The position numbers and the translations under genes were made by a program. The notes below the pieces were generated by a model. That model did no database searches, was not told the DNA's origin, and saw only the letters and a list, made by a program, of their open reading frames with translations. This document shows positions 1 through 8,865 of a stretch of 64,000 bases of DNA, piece after piece. The first letter of the stretch is position 1, and the number at the start of each line of letters is the position of its first letter. Origin of the DNA: Pseudofrankia coriaricola (lineage in GTDB: Bacteria; Actinomycetota; Actinomycetes; Frankiales; Frankiaceae). The DNA is taken from assembly GCF_001854805.1 (NCBI RefSeq), contig NZ_MBLO01000249.1:41659-105658 (forward strand), given 5' to 3'.

Positions 1-145
1 GCCTTGTCCGTCGGGCTGTCTCGGGTCGAGGCGTCCGCCGTGTCTTATGCCCCGGTTTGGGGAGTATTCACCTACTGCTGGTCCGGTGGCCGCCGGAGGT
101 GCCACCGCCCGGGTCTTCGGAGTCCCTGGCGGTCAGGGCGGCGGG
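1..145. other. window start, no gene seen
   Basis: GC-rich DNA downstream of the leftward zinc-finger gene. I see no convincing reading frame, RNA gene or terminator here. Confidence 0.5.
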
Positions 146-499
146 CTACGGGAAGCGGCGGGTCAGCGGCTCGCGCTGGTGGGCGGCGCGAGTGAAGAAC
201 CGGAGGGTGGCTGGCTTCGGCTCGGGCGTGGACCAGTGGGAGCTGACGACAGGCTGGACGGGCCGCGTGGCGCGGCGTGGCAGGCCCGAGACATCCGCCC
301 AGGAGACATTCAGGCTGCCGCACTGCGGGCAGCGCTGGCCCAGCATCGGCGGCGGCACCGGCACCCCCCGGCGGAAGTAGGTCTCCAGGAGGTCGCCCTC
401 GTAGCCGGTCCACCGGACCACCTCGTAGCCCTGCCGCCACTCCAACTGGCAGTGACGGCACGTGAACAGCACCTCGACCGGTGTCCGCTCGACCTCCAT
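146..499 (-). CDS. small zinc-ribbon hypothetical protein
   Basis: A 117-residue protein starting at ATG 499, preceded by a good ribosome site (GGGAGG about 6 nt upstream). It carries two Cys pairs, CRHC near residue 14 and CPQC near residue 57, which together look like a single zinc-binding ribbon; the C-terminal half is basic and Pro/Arg rich. No enzyme motif is visible. It is divergent from the deaminase gene at 728, with about 230 bp between the starts. A nucleic-acid or protein-binding role is only inferred from the zinc ribbon. Confidence 0.6.
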   Translation of the reverse strand: MEVERTPVEVLFTCRHCQLEWRQGYEVVRWTGYEGDLLETYFRRGVPVPPPMLGQRCPQCGSLNVSWADVSGLPRRATRPVQPVVSSHWSTPEPKPATLRFFTRAAHQREPLTRRFP

Positions 500-727
500 G
501 GCGACCTCCCGCTCTCGCGGAGCCGGAGCACATCGGGGCGCCGGCCCCGAAGAGGAACTGCCCAGGGCCCTCACACCCAACCAGCGCCCCACACCCGGCC
601 GTGGCGGCGACAGCGGACGGAGACACCTGGGAGTGGCTACCGGGCCGCGTTGCGACCGCGGCAGGGGCGCTGACAGGGTGGTGGGGGAGACGCCGTCCGG
701 TGGGGATGGCGAGCCGGCAAGGAGACC

Positions 728-2599
728 ATGGCGGACGACGAGGGCGGGTGCCGGATCGGGCTTGCCGAGCATCTGCGTACACCGGAGCTGGTGTTCGGGA
801 TCGTGCGGACCGTCGGCACGGAGACGGCGCCGGTGCTCCAGGAGCTGCACGCCGCGCTCGCGGCCGCGAACTACCTGGTCTTCCGGATCGACCTGGACGC
901 CCTGCTCGCGCCGATGGAACCCGGCGACGACACCGGGCGGCCCGTCGCCGCGGGCGTCGCTCCCGGCGAGGCCGCGCGCGCGGAACCATCCGCGCCGGCG
1001 GCGCCGCCCGCGATGAGGGAACCGTCGGCGGCCAGAGGGCCCGCCGGGACGGCCGAGCCGCACGGCCCGGCGGAGTCGCCCGGAGCGGCGAAGCCAGCGG
1101 GACCAGCGGGACTGGCCGGCCGGCCGGGGCCGGTGGACCTGCCGGCGGACGAGCCGACGCGGCGCGAGCTGCTGATGGACGCGGGCGACCAGCTGCGGGC
1201 GCGGCTGGGCCGGGCCGACGCGGTCGCACTCGTCGGGGTGCGCGAGATCCACGAGATCCGCGGCGGCGACGGCATCGACCACATCCGCCCCCGCGCGTTC
1301 GTCCTGGACAGCCTGACCCACAAGGCCGAGGTGGAGACGCTGCGCCAGGTCTACGGCCGGCGCGCCTTCTTCATCGCCTGCGACGCGCCGCGCCCGGAGC
1401 GGGCCAGGATGCTCGCGCAGCTGTTCGAGCGCAGCGCCGGGCTCGCCGCGACCGACGCCGAGCGGGCCGCGACCCATGCCGTCGACCGCGACTTCGGCCT
1501 GGCGACCAGCCTCACCTCACCCCCGGTCCCGCGCGGGCTGCGGCTGTCGTCGTCGGCGGCGCTGGAGCGCTGCGACCTGTTCGTCCGCTGCGACGACCCG
1601 ACGCAGACCCGCCGGCACGTGCGCCGCCTGGTCGAGTGCATCCACAGCCACCCGTTCCATACGCTGACGATGGACGAGCTGGGCATGGCCGCCGCCTACC
1701 GCGGCTCGCTCACTACGGCGGTGCTGGCCCGCCGCGTCGGCACAGCGATCATGGTGGACGAGCAGATCGTCGCGGTCGGCGCGAACGAGGTGCCGAAGGC
1801 TGGCGGCGGCTACTACCACACCGAGAGCCAGCCGGACGGGCGCGAGTTCATGGCCGGCCTGGACGCCTCCGACGGCATCCGGGCGCAGATCCTCGCCGAC
1901 CTGCTCGCCCGGCTGCGCGCCGGCTGGTTCACCCCGGAGCTGCGCCGGCGCACCGTCGCCGAGCTCACCGAGCTCGCCATCAACGACGAGAACATCCGCG
2001 ACGCGGACCTGTTCGACGTCATCGAGTACGGCCGCACCACCCACGCCGAGATGGTGGCGATCACCTCCGCCGCCCGCCGCGGCATCTCGATCGAGGGCGG
2101 CACCCTCTACAGCACGACGCTGCCCTGCCACGAGTGCACCCGCAACATCATCGCCTCGGGCCTGGCCAGGGTCGTCTACCTGGAGCCGTACCACAAGAGC
2201 AAGGGCGGCGAGCTGCACCGCGACGCGATCGACCTGTTCCCCGAGCCGATGGCGCGTACCGACCGGGTGTCGTTCGAGCCGTTCTCCGGCTTCTCCCACC
2301 ACCGCCTGTCGGACCTGTTCTCCTGGGTGCCGCGCAAGGCCGACGACGTGCGGCGCGCCAGCGGCGAGCGGATCCGCCTCGACGGCCGCGCCGTGATCTG
2401 GCGCGCCCACGAGGCGGCGCTGCGCCCCAGTATCAGCGACCCGGCGTTCGCCGAGACCGACGGCCTGACCCGCCTCGTCACCGAGATGCGGGTCCTCGCC
2501 GCCCTCCCGGGCCCCCGCCCCCGCTCCGCCTGCACCCCCCTCAAGGACCTGGAAGCCCTCCTCGACACCATCGCCACCACCCTCGACAACGGCACGTGA
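728..2599 (+). CDS. anti-phage dCTP/dCMP deaminase (AvcD-like)
   Basis: A 623-residue two-domain protein. The N-terminal part (residues about 1-300) begins with a kinase-like fold motif (VFGIVRTVGTE) as in AvcD-type proteins and contains a Pro/Ala/Gly-rich insertion at about 65-140. The C-terminal part is a zinc-dependent deoxycytidylate deaminase domain: HAEM near residue 439 supplies the His ligand and catalytic Glu, and PCHEC near 468 the two Cys ligands. In characterised AvcD and dCTP deaminase systems the enzyme depletes dCTP/dCMP after phage infection. A plain metabolic dCMP deaminase would be only about 150-180 residues. No adjacent toxin gene is seen; an AvcI-like inhibitory RNA cannot be judged by eye. 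Confidence 0.8.
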   Translation: MADDEGGCRIGLAEHLRTPELVFGIVRTVGTETAPVLQELHAALAAANYLVFRIDLDALLAPMEPGDDTGRPVAAGVAPGEAARAEPSAPAAPPAMREPSAARGPAGTAEPHGPAESPGAAKPAGPAGLAGRPGPVDLPADEPTRRELLMDAGDQLRARLGRADAVALVGVREIHEIRGGDGIDHIRPRAFVLDSLTHKAEVETLRQVYGRRAFFIACDAPRPERARMLAQLFERSAGLAATDAERAATHAVDRDFGLATSLTSPPVPRGLRLSSSAALERCDLFVRCDDPTQTRRHVRRLVECIHSHPFHTLTMDELGMAAAYRGSLTTAVLARRVGTAIMVDEQIVAVGANEVPKAGGGYYHTESQPDGREFMAGLDASDGIRAQILADLLARLRAGWFTPELRRRTVAELTELAINDENIRDADLFDVIEYGRTTHAEMVAITSAARRGISIEGGTLYSTTLPCHECTRNIIASGLARVVYLEPYHKSKGGELHRDAIDLFPEPMARTDRVSFEPFSGFSHHRLSDLFSWVPRKADDVRRASGERIRLDGRAVIWRAHEAALRPSISDPAFAETDGLTRLVTEMRVLAALPGPRPRSACTPLKDLEALLDTIATTLDNGT

Positions 2600-2628
2600 G
2601 GCGGGCGCGCGGAGCGCCCCCGCCCGCC
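2600..2628. terminator. GC-rich hairpin between convergent genes
   Basis: GGCGGG at 2600-2605 pairs with CCCGCC at 2623-2628 around a partly self-complementary loop. It sits exactly between the stop codons of two convergent genes, so it could end transcription from both sides. There is no U-tract. Confidence 0.4.
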
Positions 2629-2633
2629 ACCGT

Positions 2634-4970
2634 TTATGCGATGCGGCTGGCGGGGAACCAGTTCCCCGAGGCGTCGCGGAACATCTGGTGGAGGCGGTCG
2701 CCGACGCGGGCGACGACCTCCAGGTGGCCCTGGAAGGTGCTCTGGATCATCGTCACCGCGTCGACACGGCCGAGGTTCGTCGCGAACGGGCGCGGGCCGC
2801 TCCACGGGGTGGCGAAGGCGCTGTTGTTCCGCCAGTAGTGGATCAGCCCGCTGTTCGCGCCCGGCACGACGACCTCGAAGTTGCGTGACGACCCGAACAC
2901 GCTCTCGATCATCACCGGGTTGCCGGCTACGCCGTCGGCGAAGGCGACCGTGATGTGCCAGGCGGCCGCGGAGGTCTGGTCGCGCCAGATGTGGAGCAGC
3001 CGGCTGCCAACCCGCACGACCGCCTCCAGGCTGCCGACGCCGCCGCCCCGGCTGCCCTGGATGAGGCTGACGGCGTCGGCGTGACCGAGTTCCGGCAGGA
3101 CCTGGCGCGGGTTGCTCCAGGGGAAGCCGAAGACGTCGTGGTTGCGCCACATGTGCATCAGGCCGACGCCGGTCGACGGGAAGAGCATCTCGAAGTTGCC
3201 CCGGGAGCCGTAGCGGCTCTGCACCAGCGAGTGCGTGCCGGCGGCGCCGGTGGCGATCCGGGCGGGCTTCGACCAGACGAACGTGCCGGTGCTGTCCCGC
3301 CACAGGAAGTGCAGGTCGGCACCGACCCGCACGACGGTCTCCAGCGGCCCCGGTGCCTGCAGGGTGCTCTGGACCATCGACACCGCGTCGAGGCGGCCGA
3401 GCACCTGCGCGGTCTGGAACGGGTCCTCCCAGGGGAAGCCCGGCTGGTCGAAGTTCTCCCACCGGTGGGTGAGGCCCGAGAACGACGAGGCGGAGAGCAG
3501 CTCGAAGTTGCCGAGTTGCCCCAGGCCCCTGGCCTGGATGAGGAGCGGGTTGCCGGTGGCGCCCCGGCCCCAGCCGACGTGCGCCGGGGTGTACCGGCAG
3601 AAGTTGAACGTGTTGCCGCGCATCAGGCAGTCGACCGGGGCGGCGGCGCAGGCGTCGCAGTTGCCGTTGACGACCCCGAACCGGCCCCATGCCCCGCCGC
3701 AGTCGCAGCCCGACGAGGCGTACTCGTCGACCGCGCCGAAGATGTGGCACGACTCGTGGGCGACCACCCGGTCGAGGTTGTCCGGGCCCCAGCCGTCGTT
3801 GTCATACGTCAGCACCAGCCGCGGCCCGCCGATGGCCGCGTAGGCGAAGTAGCGCACCGGGTACTTGGTGACGAACATGACGTAGCCCCAGCGGGTGCCG
3901 AGCTGGCCGCGGACCTCGTCGGCGTAGTCGTAGACGCCGTCGAAGTTCGCCTGGTAGCCGAGCTTGGCCATCGTCGGGTCGCGCCAGTAGGCCTCCAGGT
4001 CGTCCTGGGACGGGTCGGCGGCCTGGCCGAGCCGGACGATCTGGATGTCGTAGCTGAACGTGACGTCGGCGGCCGGGTTGGCGGCCGCGAGCCAGGACAG
4101 GCCGTTCTGCGCCTCGGCGACGACCTTCGTCCGCTCGGCCGCGGTGAACTGCAGATCGGCGGTGGGCCCCTCGACGAGGACCAGGCCGACGGCGACGCTG
4201 CCCTCCAGGTAGGAGCTCAGGGGCGCGGCGCCCACCTCGCCAGCGGTGGAGGTGCCGTCGGGGGCGATCGTGGCGCCGGCGGAGCGGGACGCGACCTCCG
4301 CGGCCACGGCCGCGGCGTGCACCTGCATGGGCGCGACGTGCGCCGGCAGGTCCGCGACGGCCAGGGCACTCGGCCCCGGGGCGTCCGCGGTGTCTTCGCC
4401 CGCGCCGCCCGCGTCGCCCGTGGGCGTGGCCGGTGGGCGGACGCGCGCGGCTGCCCCCCGGGGAGGCGCGATGTCGGTGCAGGCGTACTCCATGTCCCAC
4501 AGCTGCCCGTCACGCGGGCGCTCCTGCTTGCCTCGCCGGTAGGCGGCGCTCGCGCGCAGCCGGAACGCCTCAAGGCCGAGGGTCTCGGTCCGGTCCAGCC
4601 CGGCGGCGAGGCCCGTCGTCGCGACGACCGACCCGTCGGTCGAGCCGAGGGCGGCACGGTCGTGGTCGTCCGTCGTGGCCGCGGCCCGCGGTGTCGCCCG
4701 CTCCGCGACCGCCGGCTGCCCGCCGGCGCCAGGAACGCCGAACGCGCCGAGGACCTGGACCCGCCCGTAGCGGTGCAGGACGCGTTCCCCGGCGGCGACG
4801 GCGGCGGCGGCCGCTGGGTCCGCGCCCGTGGGCTCGGCGGCGGAGCCGATGGCCGGCGTGGCCGGCTGATCGTCAGGTGCCACCCGCAGGCCGGCTCCGC
4901 CCACCCCAGAAGACCCGGTGGCGCCGGGCGCGATCAACACCCGCTCGTCGGCCGGAACATCCCCCGCCAT
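2634..4970 (-). CDS. metzincin-like metalloprotease with lectin-type repeats
   Basis: A 778-residue protein starting at ATG 4970 (AAGGA 7 nt upstream). Residues 1-230 are low-complexity Ala/Gly/Pro. The middle holds HESCHIFGAVD near residue 404, matching the HExxHxxGxxD zinc site of snapalysin-type metzincins, followed by a Cys-rich loop and a CLM segment that could be the Met-turn. From about residue 470 to the end are repeats of roughly 60-70 residues with recurring HxWRN, PW and VVRVG motifs, as in PLL/fucose-lectin-like beta-propellers. No signal peptide or membrane segment is visible, which is odd for a protease of this type. Substrate unknown; a glycan-targeted protease is an inference. 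Confidence 0.65.
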   Translation of the reverse strand: MAGDVPADERVLIAPGATGSSGVGGAGLRVAPDDQPATPAIGSAAEPTGADPAAAAAVAAGERVLHRYGRVQVLGAFGVPGAGGQPAVAERATPRAAATTDDHDRAALGSTDGSVVATTGLAAGLDRTETLGLEAFRLRASAAYRRGKQERPRDGQLWDMEYACTDIAPPRGAAARVRPPATPTGDAGGAGEDTADAPGPSALAVADLPAHVAPMQVHAAAVAAEVASRSAGATIAPDGTSTAGEVGAAPLSSYLEGSVAVGLVLVEGPTADLQFTAAERTKVVAEAQNGLSWLAAANPAADVTFSYDIQIVRLGQAADPSQDDLEAYWRDPTMAKLGYQANFDGVYDYADEVRGQLGTRWGYVMFVTKYPVRYFAYAAIGGPRLVLTYDNDGWGPDNLDRVVAHESCHIFGAVDEYASSGCDCGGAWGRFGVVNGNCDACAAAPVDCLMRGNTFNFCRYTPAHVGWGRGATGNPLLIQARGLGQLGNFELLSASSFSGLTHRWENFDQPGFPWEDPFQTAQVLGRLDAVSMVQSTLQAPGPLETVVRVGADLHFLWRDSTGTFVWSKPARIATGAAGTHSLVQSRYGSRGNFEMLFPSTGVGLMHMWRNHDVFGFPWSNPRQVLPELGHADAVSLIQGSRGGGVGSLEAVVRVGSRLLHIWRDQTSAAAWHITVAFADGVAGNPVMIESVFGSSRNFEVVVPGANSGLIHYWRNNSAFATPWSGPRPFATNLGRVDAVTMIQSTFQGHLEVVARVGDRLHQMFRDASGNWFPASRIA

Positions 4971-5277
4971 AGTCGATCCTTTGTCCTCTCGTGGATGAGC
5001 AGTGGGGAGTGCTGTGGACTGCTGTCGGGATTTGTATCGTGCCCTCCGTGCCGGACGGGCACTTTCGCCCTACTCGGCAGTTATCGACAGCCGGGAGACG
5101 TGCCGCTGTGGTCGTCCCGGGGCGTGGCAGGTTGTTGCCAAACCCGCCGTCGTGGCCCGGCTTTTGACCGGGTGCCGGGGAACGGCCGTCCCGCCGATGG
5201 CGATCTCGCCGATGGCGGTCCCGCCGATGGCGGTCCCGCCGTGCCCGCGCGGACCGGGCCCGGCCCGGCCGAGCTGG
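4971..5277. other. intergenic region with 15-bp repeats
   Basis: About 300 bp upstream of the metalloprotease gene and downstream of the next leftward gene. It should hold the metalloprotease promoter. No gene is evident. It contains the tandem repeat at 5194-5238. Confidence 0.5.
5194..5238. repeat. 15-bp tandem repeat, three units
   Basis: Three consecutive units related to CCGATGGCGGTCCCG; the first differs at three positions. It is intergenic, but the period is the same 15 bp as the in-frame repeats elsewhere in the window. Confidence 0.85.
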
Positions 5278-5532
5278 TCAGGCGGGCGGGAGACGGTGCT
5301 GCGGCCCACCGCCGGTGGAGGGCCCGGACGTCATGTCCGGCCAGCCCGGCATCTGCATGGGCATTGCCGGCGGCATCGCCCCGGCCCCGCCCTGCGCGGC
5401 GGCCTGCGCGCTCATGGCCTCGGACACCTTGCGCATGATCGCCTCGACCAGGCGCACCGCCTGCCCGGTGGCCAGGTTGAGCACGATCTCGGAGTCACCG
5501 GCGACCTGGAAGCGCACCGACACGTCGGCCAT
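5278..5532 (-). CDS. small hypothetical protein
   Basis: An 84-residue protein, chosen start ATG 5532 with AAGGGAAAGG upstream; an open frame extends further back but has no better start. The N-terminal half (ADVSVRFQVAGDSEIVLNLATG) is beta-rich, the middle is a short amphipathic helix, and the C-terminus is Met/Pro/Gly rich. It is divergent from the Nif3-family gene, with about 185 bp between starts. I do not recognise the family. Confidence 0.55.
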   Translation of the reverse strand: MADVSVRFQVAGDSEIVLNLATGQAVRLVEAIMRKVSEAMSAQAAAQGGAGAMPPAMPMQMPGWPDMTSGPSTGGGPQHRLPPA

Positions 5533-5717
5533 GTGGCCTTTCCCTTCGTCGTGGACGTTCTGGGTCGCAGACTGCCCAGCCCGCTTGCGTGAAGCGTGGA
5601 GCCGTCCGTGGCGCGAAGAAACAGACGATGCGCCTCGTTCGGCCCGGACAGTCCGCACCGCAAGTGAACTTACGGCGTTGCGATTTGCGGTATCCGCCCC
5701 CCGGTAGGGTCGCGCTG

Positions 5718-6701
5718 ATGAACAACCACGTGGACACGACGGGTGACGACACGGGCGCTACCAACGTGGTCACCTCAAGCCCCGTGGGCCGCCCCGCCCA
5801 GGCCGCCGGGACGGCTGCCCTCGGGGACGCCGGCGCCGCCGTCACCCCCGGCGATGTGACGGCCGGCGGCGTGACCGTCGCTGACTGCGTCGCCGCGCTC
5901 GAGGACGCCTACCCGCCCGGGTTCGCCGAGTCGTGGGACGCCGTGGGCCTGTCCGTCGGCGAGCCGGACGCGCACGTGGGCCACGTCCACTTCGCCGTCG
6001 ACCCGACCGTCGAGGTGGCCGCCGAGGCGGTGGCGCTCGGCGCGGGCCTGCTCGTCACCCACCACCCGCTGTTCCTGCGCGGCGTGCACGGCGTCGCGGC
6101 GACGACCGCGGGCGGGCGGGTCGCCACCAGCCTCATCCGCGGCGGGGCCGCGCTGTTCACCGCCCACACGAATGCCGATGTGGCCTGTGCCGGCGTCAAC
6201 GACGCGCTGGCCGCCGCGCTCGGCCTCACCGACGTTCGCCCGCTCGCCGAGGGCCGGGGCAACCCGGGGCTCGGCCGGCTCGGCGACCTGGCCGCGGCCG
6301 AGCCGCTGTCGGCGTTCTGCGCCCGGGTCGGGGCCGCGCTGCCGGCGACCGCCGGCGGCGTGCGGGCCACCGGCGACCCGGACCGGCCGGTGCGCCGGGT
6401 CGCGGTCTGCGGCGGCTCCGGCGGGGAGCTCGCCGCCGCGGCCGCCGCCGCCGGCGCGGACGCCTTCCTCACCGCCGACGGGCGCCATCACCACGTGCTC
6501 GACGCGGTCGCGGCGCACGGCGTCGCGATCGTCGACGTCGCCCACTGGGCGAGCGAGTGGCCCTGGCTCGCCTACGCGGCCGAGCGGCTTGTCGCTGCTT
6601 TGTCCGCCACCGGCCGTACCGTGGTCACGTCGGTGTCGACGCTCGTCACCGACCCGTGGCGGCTGCACGTCCCCCAGGGCACGCGACCCGTGACGCCCTA
6701 G
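5718..6701 (+). CDS. Nif3-like dinuclear metal centre protein
   Basis: A 327-residue member of the Nif3/YbgI (GTP cyclohydrolase 1 type 2 homologue) family. The dinuclear metal motif is present: THHPLF near residue 115, then HTNAD in the next strand block, and a His-containing segment (DGRHHH) towards the C-terminus. The first ~50 residues are a low-complexity leader. ATG 5718 was chosen with GGTAGGG upstream. It is followed after 56 nt by the C4-zinc-ribbon gene and then the RNase H gene, the same order as Rv2230c-Rv2229c-Rv2228c in Mycobacterium tuberculosis. The cellular role of the family is still unsettled. Confidence 0.88.
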   Translation: MNNHVDTTGDDTGATNVVTSSPVGRPAQAAGTAALGDAGAAVTPGDVTAGGVTVADCVAALEDAYPPGFAESWDAVGLSVGEPDAHVGHVHFAVDPTVEVAAEAVALGAGLLVTHHPLFLRGVHGVAATTAGGRVATSLIRGGAALFTAHTNADVACAGVNDALAAALGLTDVRPLAEGRGNPGLGRLGDLAAAEPLSAFCARVGAALPATAGGVRATGDPDRPVRRVAVCGGSGGELAAAAAAAGADAFLTADGRHHHVLDAVAAHGVAIVDVAHWASEWPWLAYAAERLVAALSATGRTVVTSVSTLVTDPWRLHVPQGTRPVTP

Positions 6702-6757
6702 CCGCCCCGCCCCGCACCTGTCCCTGCCCGACCCGCGAAGCTCGCCGCGAGGAGACC

Positions 6758-7501
6758 ATGAAGGCCGACCCAGCCACCCAGCTCCGTCTCCTCGACCTAC
6801 AGACCCTCGACTCGGGCCTGGACCGGCTGGCGGCCCGGCGCCGCGACCTGCCCGAGCTCGCCGTCATCGCCGAGCGCACCAAGGTCGTCGACTCGCTGCG
6901 CGCCGACATCGTCCGGGTCGAGACCGAGATCTCCGACCTCGCCCGCGCGCAGCGCAAGCTCGACGACGAGATCGACCTGGTGCGTTCCCGCGCCGACCGC
7001 GACCGCCGCCGCCTGGACGCCGGCCAGGTCAGCAACGCCCGTGAGCTGGAGAACCTGCAGTCGGAGCTGGCCTCGCTCGCCCGCCGGCAGGGGGTGCTGG
7101 AGGACGAGGCGCTGGAGAAGATGGAGGCGGCCGAGGAACTCGACGCGCGGCTGGCGAAGCTCGTCGCCGAGCGCGACCGGGTCCAGGCCGAGCTGGACAG
7201 CTCGGCGGCCCGCCGCGACGAGGCGTTCGCCGAGATCGACGCCCAGGCCGCCGGGACCCGCCGGGAGCGCGAGACGCTCGCCCCGGCGCTGCCGGCCCCG
7301 CTGGTGACCCTCTACGAGCGGATCCGGTCGACGTCGAACGGTGTGGGCGCGGCGAAGCTGGTGCGCCGCCGCTGCGAGGGCTGTCACCTGGAGCTCTCCG
7401 GCGCCGACCTGCGGACGCTCGCGTCGAGCCCGGCCGACGAGGTGGTGCGCTGCGAGGAGTGCCGGCGCATTCTCGTCCGGACCGCCGAGTCAGGGCTGTA
7501 G
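6758..7501 (+). CDS. C4-type zinc-ribbon, coiled-coil protein
   Basis: A 247-residue protein starting at ATG 6758 behind GGAGACC. Residues about 10-175 form a long charged coiled coil; the C-terminus carries CEGCHLEL and CEECRRIL, a CxxC/CxxC zinc ribbon. This is the Rv2229c-type family (zf-RING_7), predicted to bind nucleic acid. It lies between the Nif3 and RNase H genes; its stop codon overlaps the next GTG start by one base (TAGTG), indicating translational coupling. Confidence 0.88.
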   Translation: MKADPATQLRLLDLQTLDSGLDRLAARRRDLPELAVIAERTKVVDSLRADIVRVETEISDLARAQRKLDDEIDLVRSRADRDRRRLDAGQVSNARELENLQSELASLARRQGVLEDEALEKMEAAEELDARLAKLVAERDRVQAELDSSAARRDEAFAEIDAQAAGTRRERETLAPALPAPLVTLYERIRSTSNGVGAAKLVRRRCEGCHLELSGADLRTLASSPADEVVRCEECRRILVRTAESGL

Positions 7502-8787
7502 TGGCGGTGGGGGCGGTGACGAGCGCGCGGGTCGTGATCGAGGCCGACGGCGGGTCGCGGGGCAACCCTGGCCCGGCCGGCTACGGCGCGGTGGTCCGCG
7601 ACGCCGACAGCGGCGCGCTGCTCGCCGAGCGGGCCGGCGCGATCGGCGTCGCGACGAACAACGTCGCCGAGTACCAGGGCCTGATCGCCGGCCTGCGGGC
7701 CGCCGCCGAGGTAGCCCCGGACGCCGAGCTCGAGGTCCGGATGGACTCCAAGCTCGTCGTCGAGCAGATGAGTGGCCGCTGGAAGATCAAGCACCCGTCG
7801 ATGCGGCCGCTGGCCGCCGAGGCCGCTGGGCTCGCCACGGCCCGGCCGTCATCGGTCCGCTACCGCTGGATCCCCCGGGAGCGCAACAAGGACGCCGACC
7901 GGCTCGCGAACGAGGCGATGGACGCGGCTGCCGCCGGCCGCGTCTGGGAGCCCTCGACCACTCCGCCCTTGGGGCCTCCGGCCGCGCGAGGCTCCGCCAG
8001 TGTCGCCGCCGGGGTCCCCAGCGACTCTGCGCCAGCAGATCGCTGGGGGAGCGCTTTGGCCGGCCAGTCTCCGGACCCCACGCCCGTGCCCGCGCCGACG
8101 ACCCGGCGGCTGTCGGGCTGGGTGGCGCCGCCGGCGCCCGCGACCTGGACCGTGCTGCTGCGCCACGGGCAGACCCCCGTCTCGATTGAGAAGCGTTTCG
8201 GCGGGACGGTCGACGCGCCGCTGACCGAGGTCGGCCACGCCCAGGCCGCCGCCGCGGCCGAGCGGCTGCGCGGCGAGGCGTTCGACGCGGTGATCTCGTC
8301 GCCACTCAAGCGCGCCCGCCAGACAGCCGAGGCGGCGTACGCCGGCCTGGTCCCGGCGCCAGGCCGCGACGAGGTCGCGTTCGTCGTCGACGAACAGCTG
8401 CGGGAGACCGACTTCGGCGCCTGGGAGGGGCTGACGTTCGCCGAGGCGCGCGAGCGCGACCCGGGCGGGCTGTCCGCCTGGCTCGCCGACCCGGCCGTCC
8501 CGCCGCCCGGCGGGGAGAGCCTCGCGGCGACGATCGAGCGGGTGGACGCCGCGCTCGCGGCCCACCGCGCGGCCTTCCCCGGCGGGCGGCTGCTCGTCGT
8601 CACCCACATGGGGCCGATCAAGTCGGCCGCGTCGCTGGCGCTCGCGGCCGGGCCCGCCGTCTTCTACCGGCTGCACCTGGACCTGGCGTCACTGACGACG
8701 ATCGCCTGGTACTCCGACGGCCCCGCCGTCCTGCACGCCTTCAACGACGTCAGCCACCTGCCCACGGGCTCCCTCGCCGACGAGTAA
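7501..8787 (+). CDS. bifunctional RNase H / histidine phosphatase
   Basis: A 428-residue fusion like Rv2228c. Residues 1-140 are RNase HI with the DEDD acidic residues visible (EADGGSRGNPG, NNVAEY, MDSK, NKDADRLANEAMD). After a linker, the histidine-phosphatase domain begins at LLRHGQ (RHG at about 221-223) and resembles alpha-ribazole phosphatase/CobC. GTG 7501 overlaps the upstream stop. RNase H removes RNA-DNA hybrids; in the mycobacterial homologue the second domain has acid phosphatase activity. The linker DNA (about 7976-8064) looks like a diverged copy of the dispersed palindromic element found elsewhere in the window. Confidence 0.9.
   Translation: MAVGAVTSARVVIEADGGSRGNPGPAGYGAVVRDADSGALLAERAGAIGVATNNVAEYQGLIAGLRAAAEVAPDAELEVRMDSKLVVEQMSGRWKIKHPSMRPLAAEAAGLATARPSSVRYRWIPRERNKDADRLANEAMDAAAAGRVWEPSTTPPLGPPAARGSASVAAGVPSDSAPADRWGSALAGQSPDPTPVPAPTTRRLSGWVAPPAPATWTVLLRHGQTPVSIEKRFGGTVDAPLTEVGHAQAAAAAERLRGEAFDAVISSPLKRARQTAEAAYAGLVPAPGRDEVAFVVDEQLRETDFGAWEGLTFAEARERDPGGLSAWLADPAVPPPGGESLAATIERVDAALAAHRAAFPGGRLLVVTHMGPIKSAASLALAAGPAVFYRLHLDLASLTTIAWYSDGPAVLHAFNDVSHLPTGSLADE
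7976..8064. repeat. diverged palindromic element inside an interdomain linker
   Basis: The segment reading CCGCGCGAGGCTCCGCCA around 7981 resembles the core GCGCGAGGCTTCGCCATG of the perfect copies at 48.6 kb. It is in frame and encodes the Ser/Ala/Pro-rich linker between the RNase H and phosphatase domains. Confidence 0.45.
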
Positions 8788-8836
8788 GCGGTCCCGTGGC
8801 CGGACGCTCCGCGCCCGCCACCGGGCGCCGCCTATC

Positions 8837-8864
8837 GGGGCGAGGCGCTGTACGCGCTCGCCCC
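8837..8864 (+). terminator. hairpin downstream of RNase H gene
   Basis: GGGGCGAG at 8837-8844 pairs with CTCGCCCC at 8857-8864 around a 12-nt loop, 50 bp after the stop codon. No U-tract, as is usual in such GC-rich genomes. Confidence 0.45.
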
Positions 8865-8865
8865 G

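Noticed and set aside
481..2838. A 785-codon open frame overlapping the deaminase gene
   Set aside because: It is Arg/Gly/Pro/Ala-rich with no domain signature, and the deaminase frame has clear motifs; long antisense or shifted frames are expected at this GC content.
2955..5438. An 827-codon frame antisense to the metalloprotease
   Set aside because: Low-complexity Val/Ala/Arg/Gly composition and no motifs; the leftward frame has the zinc site and repeats.
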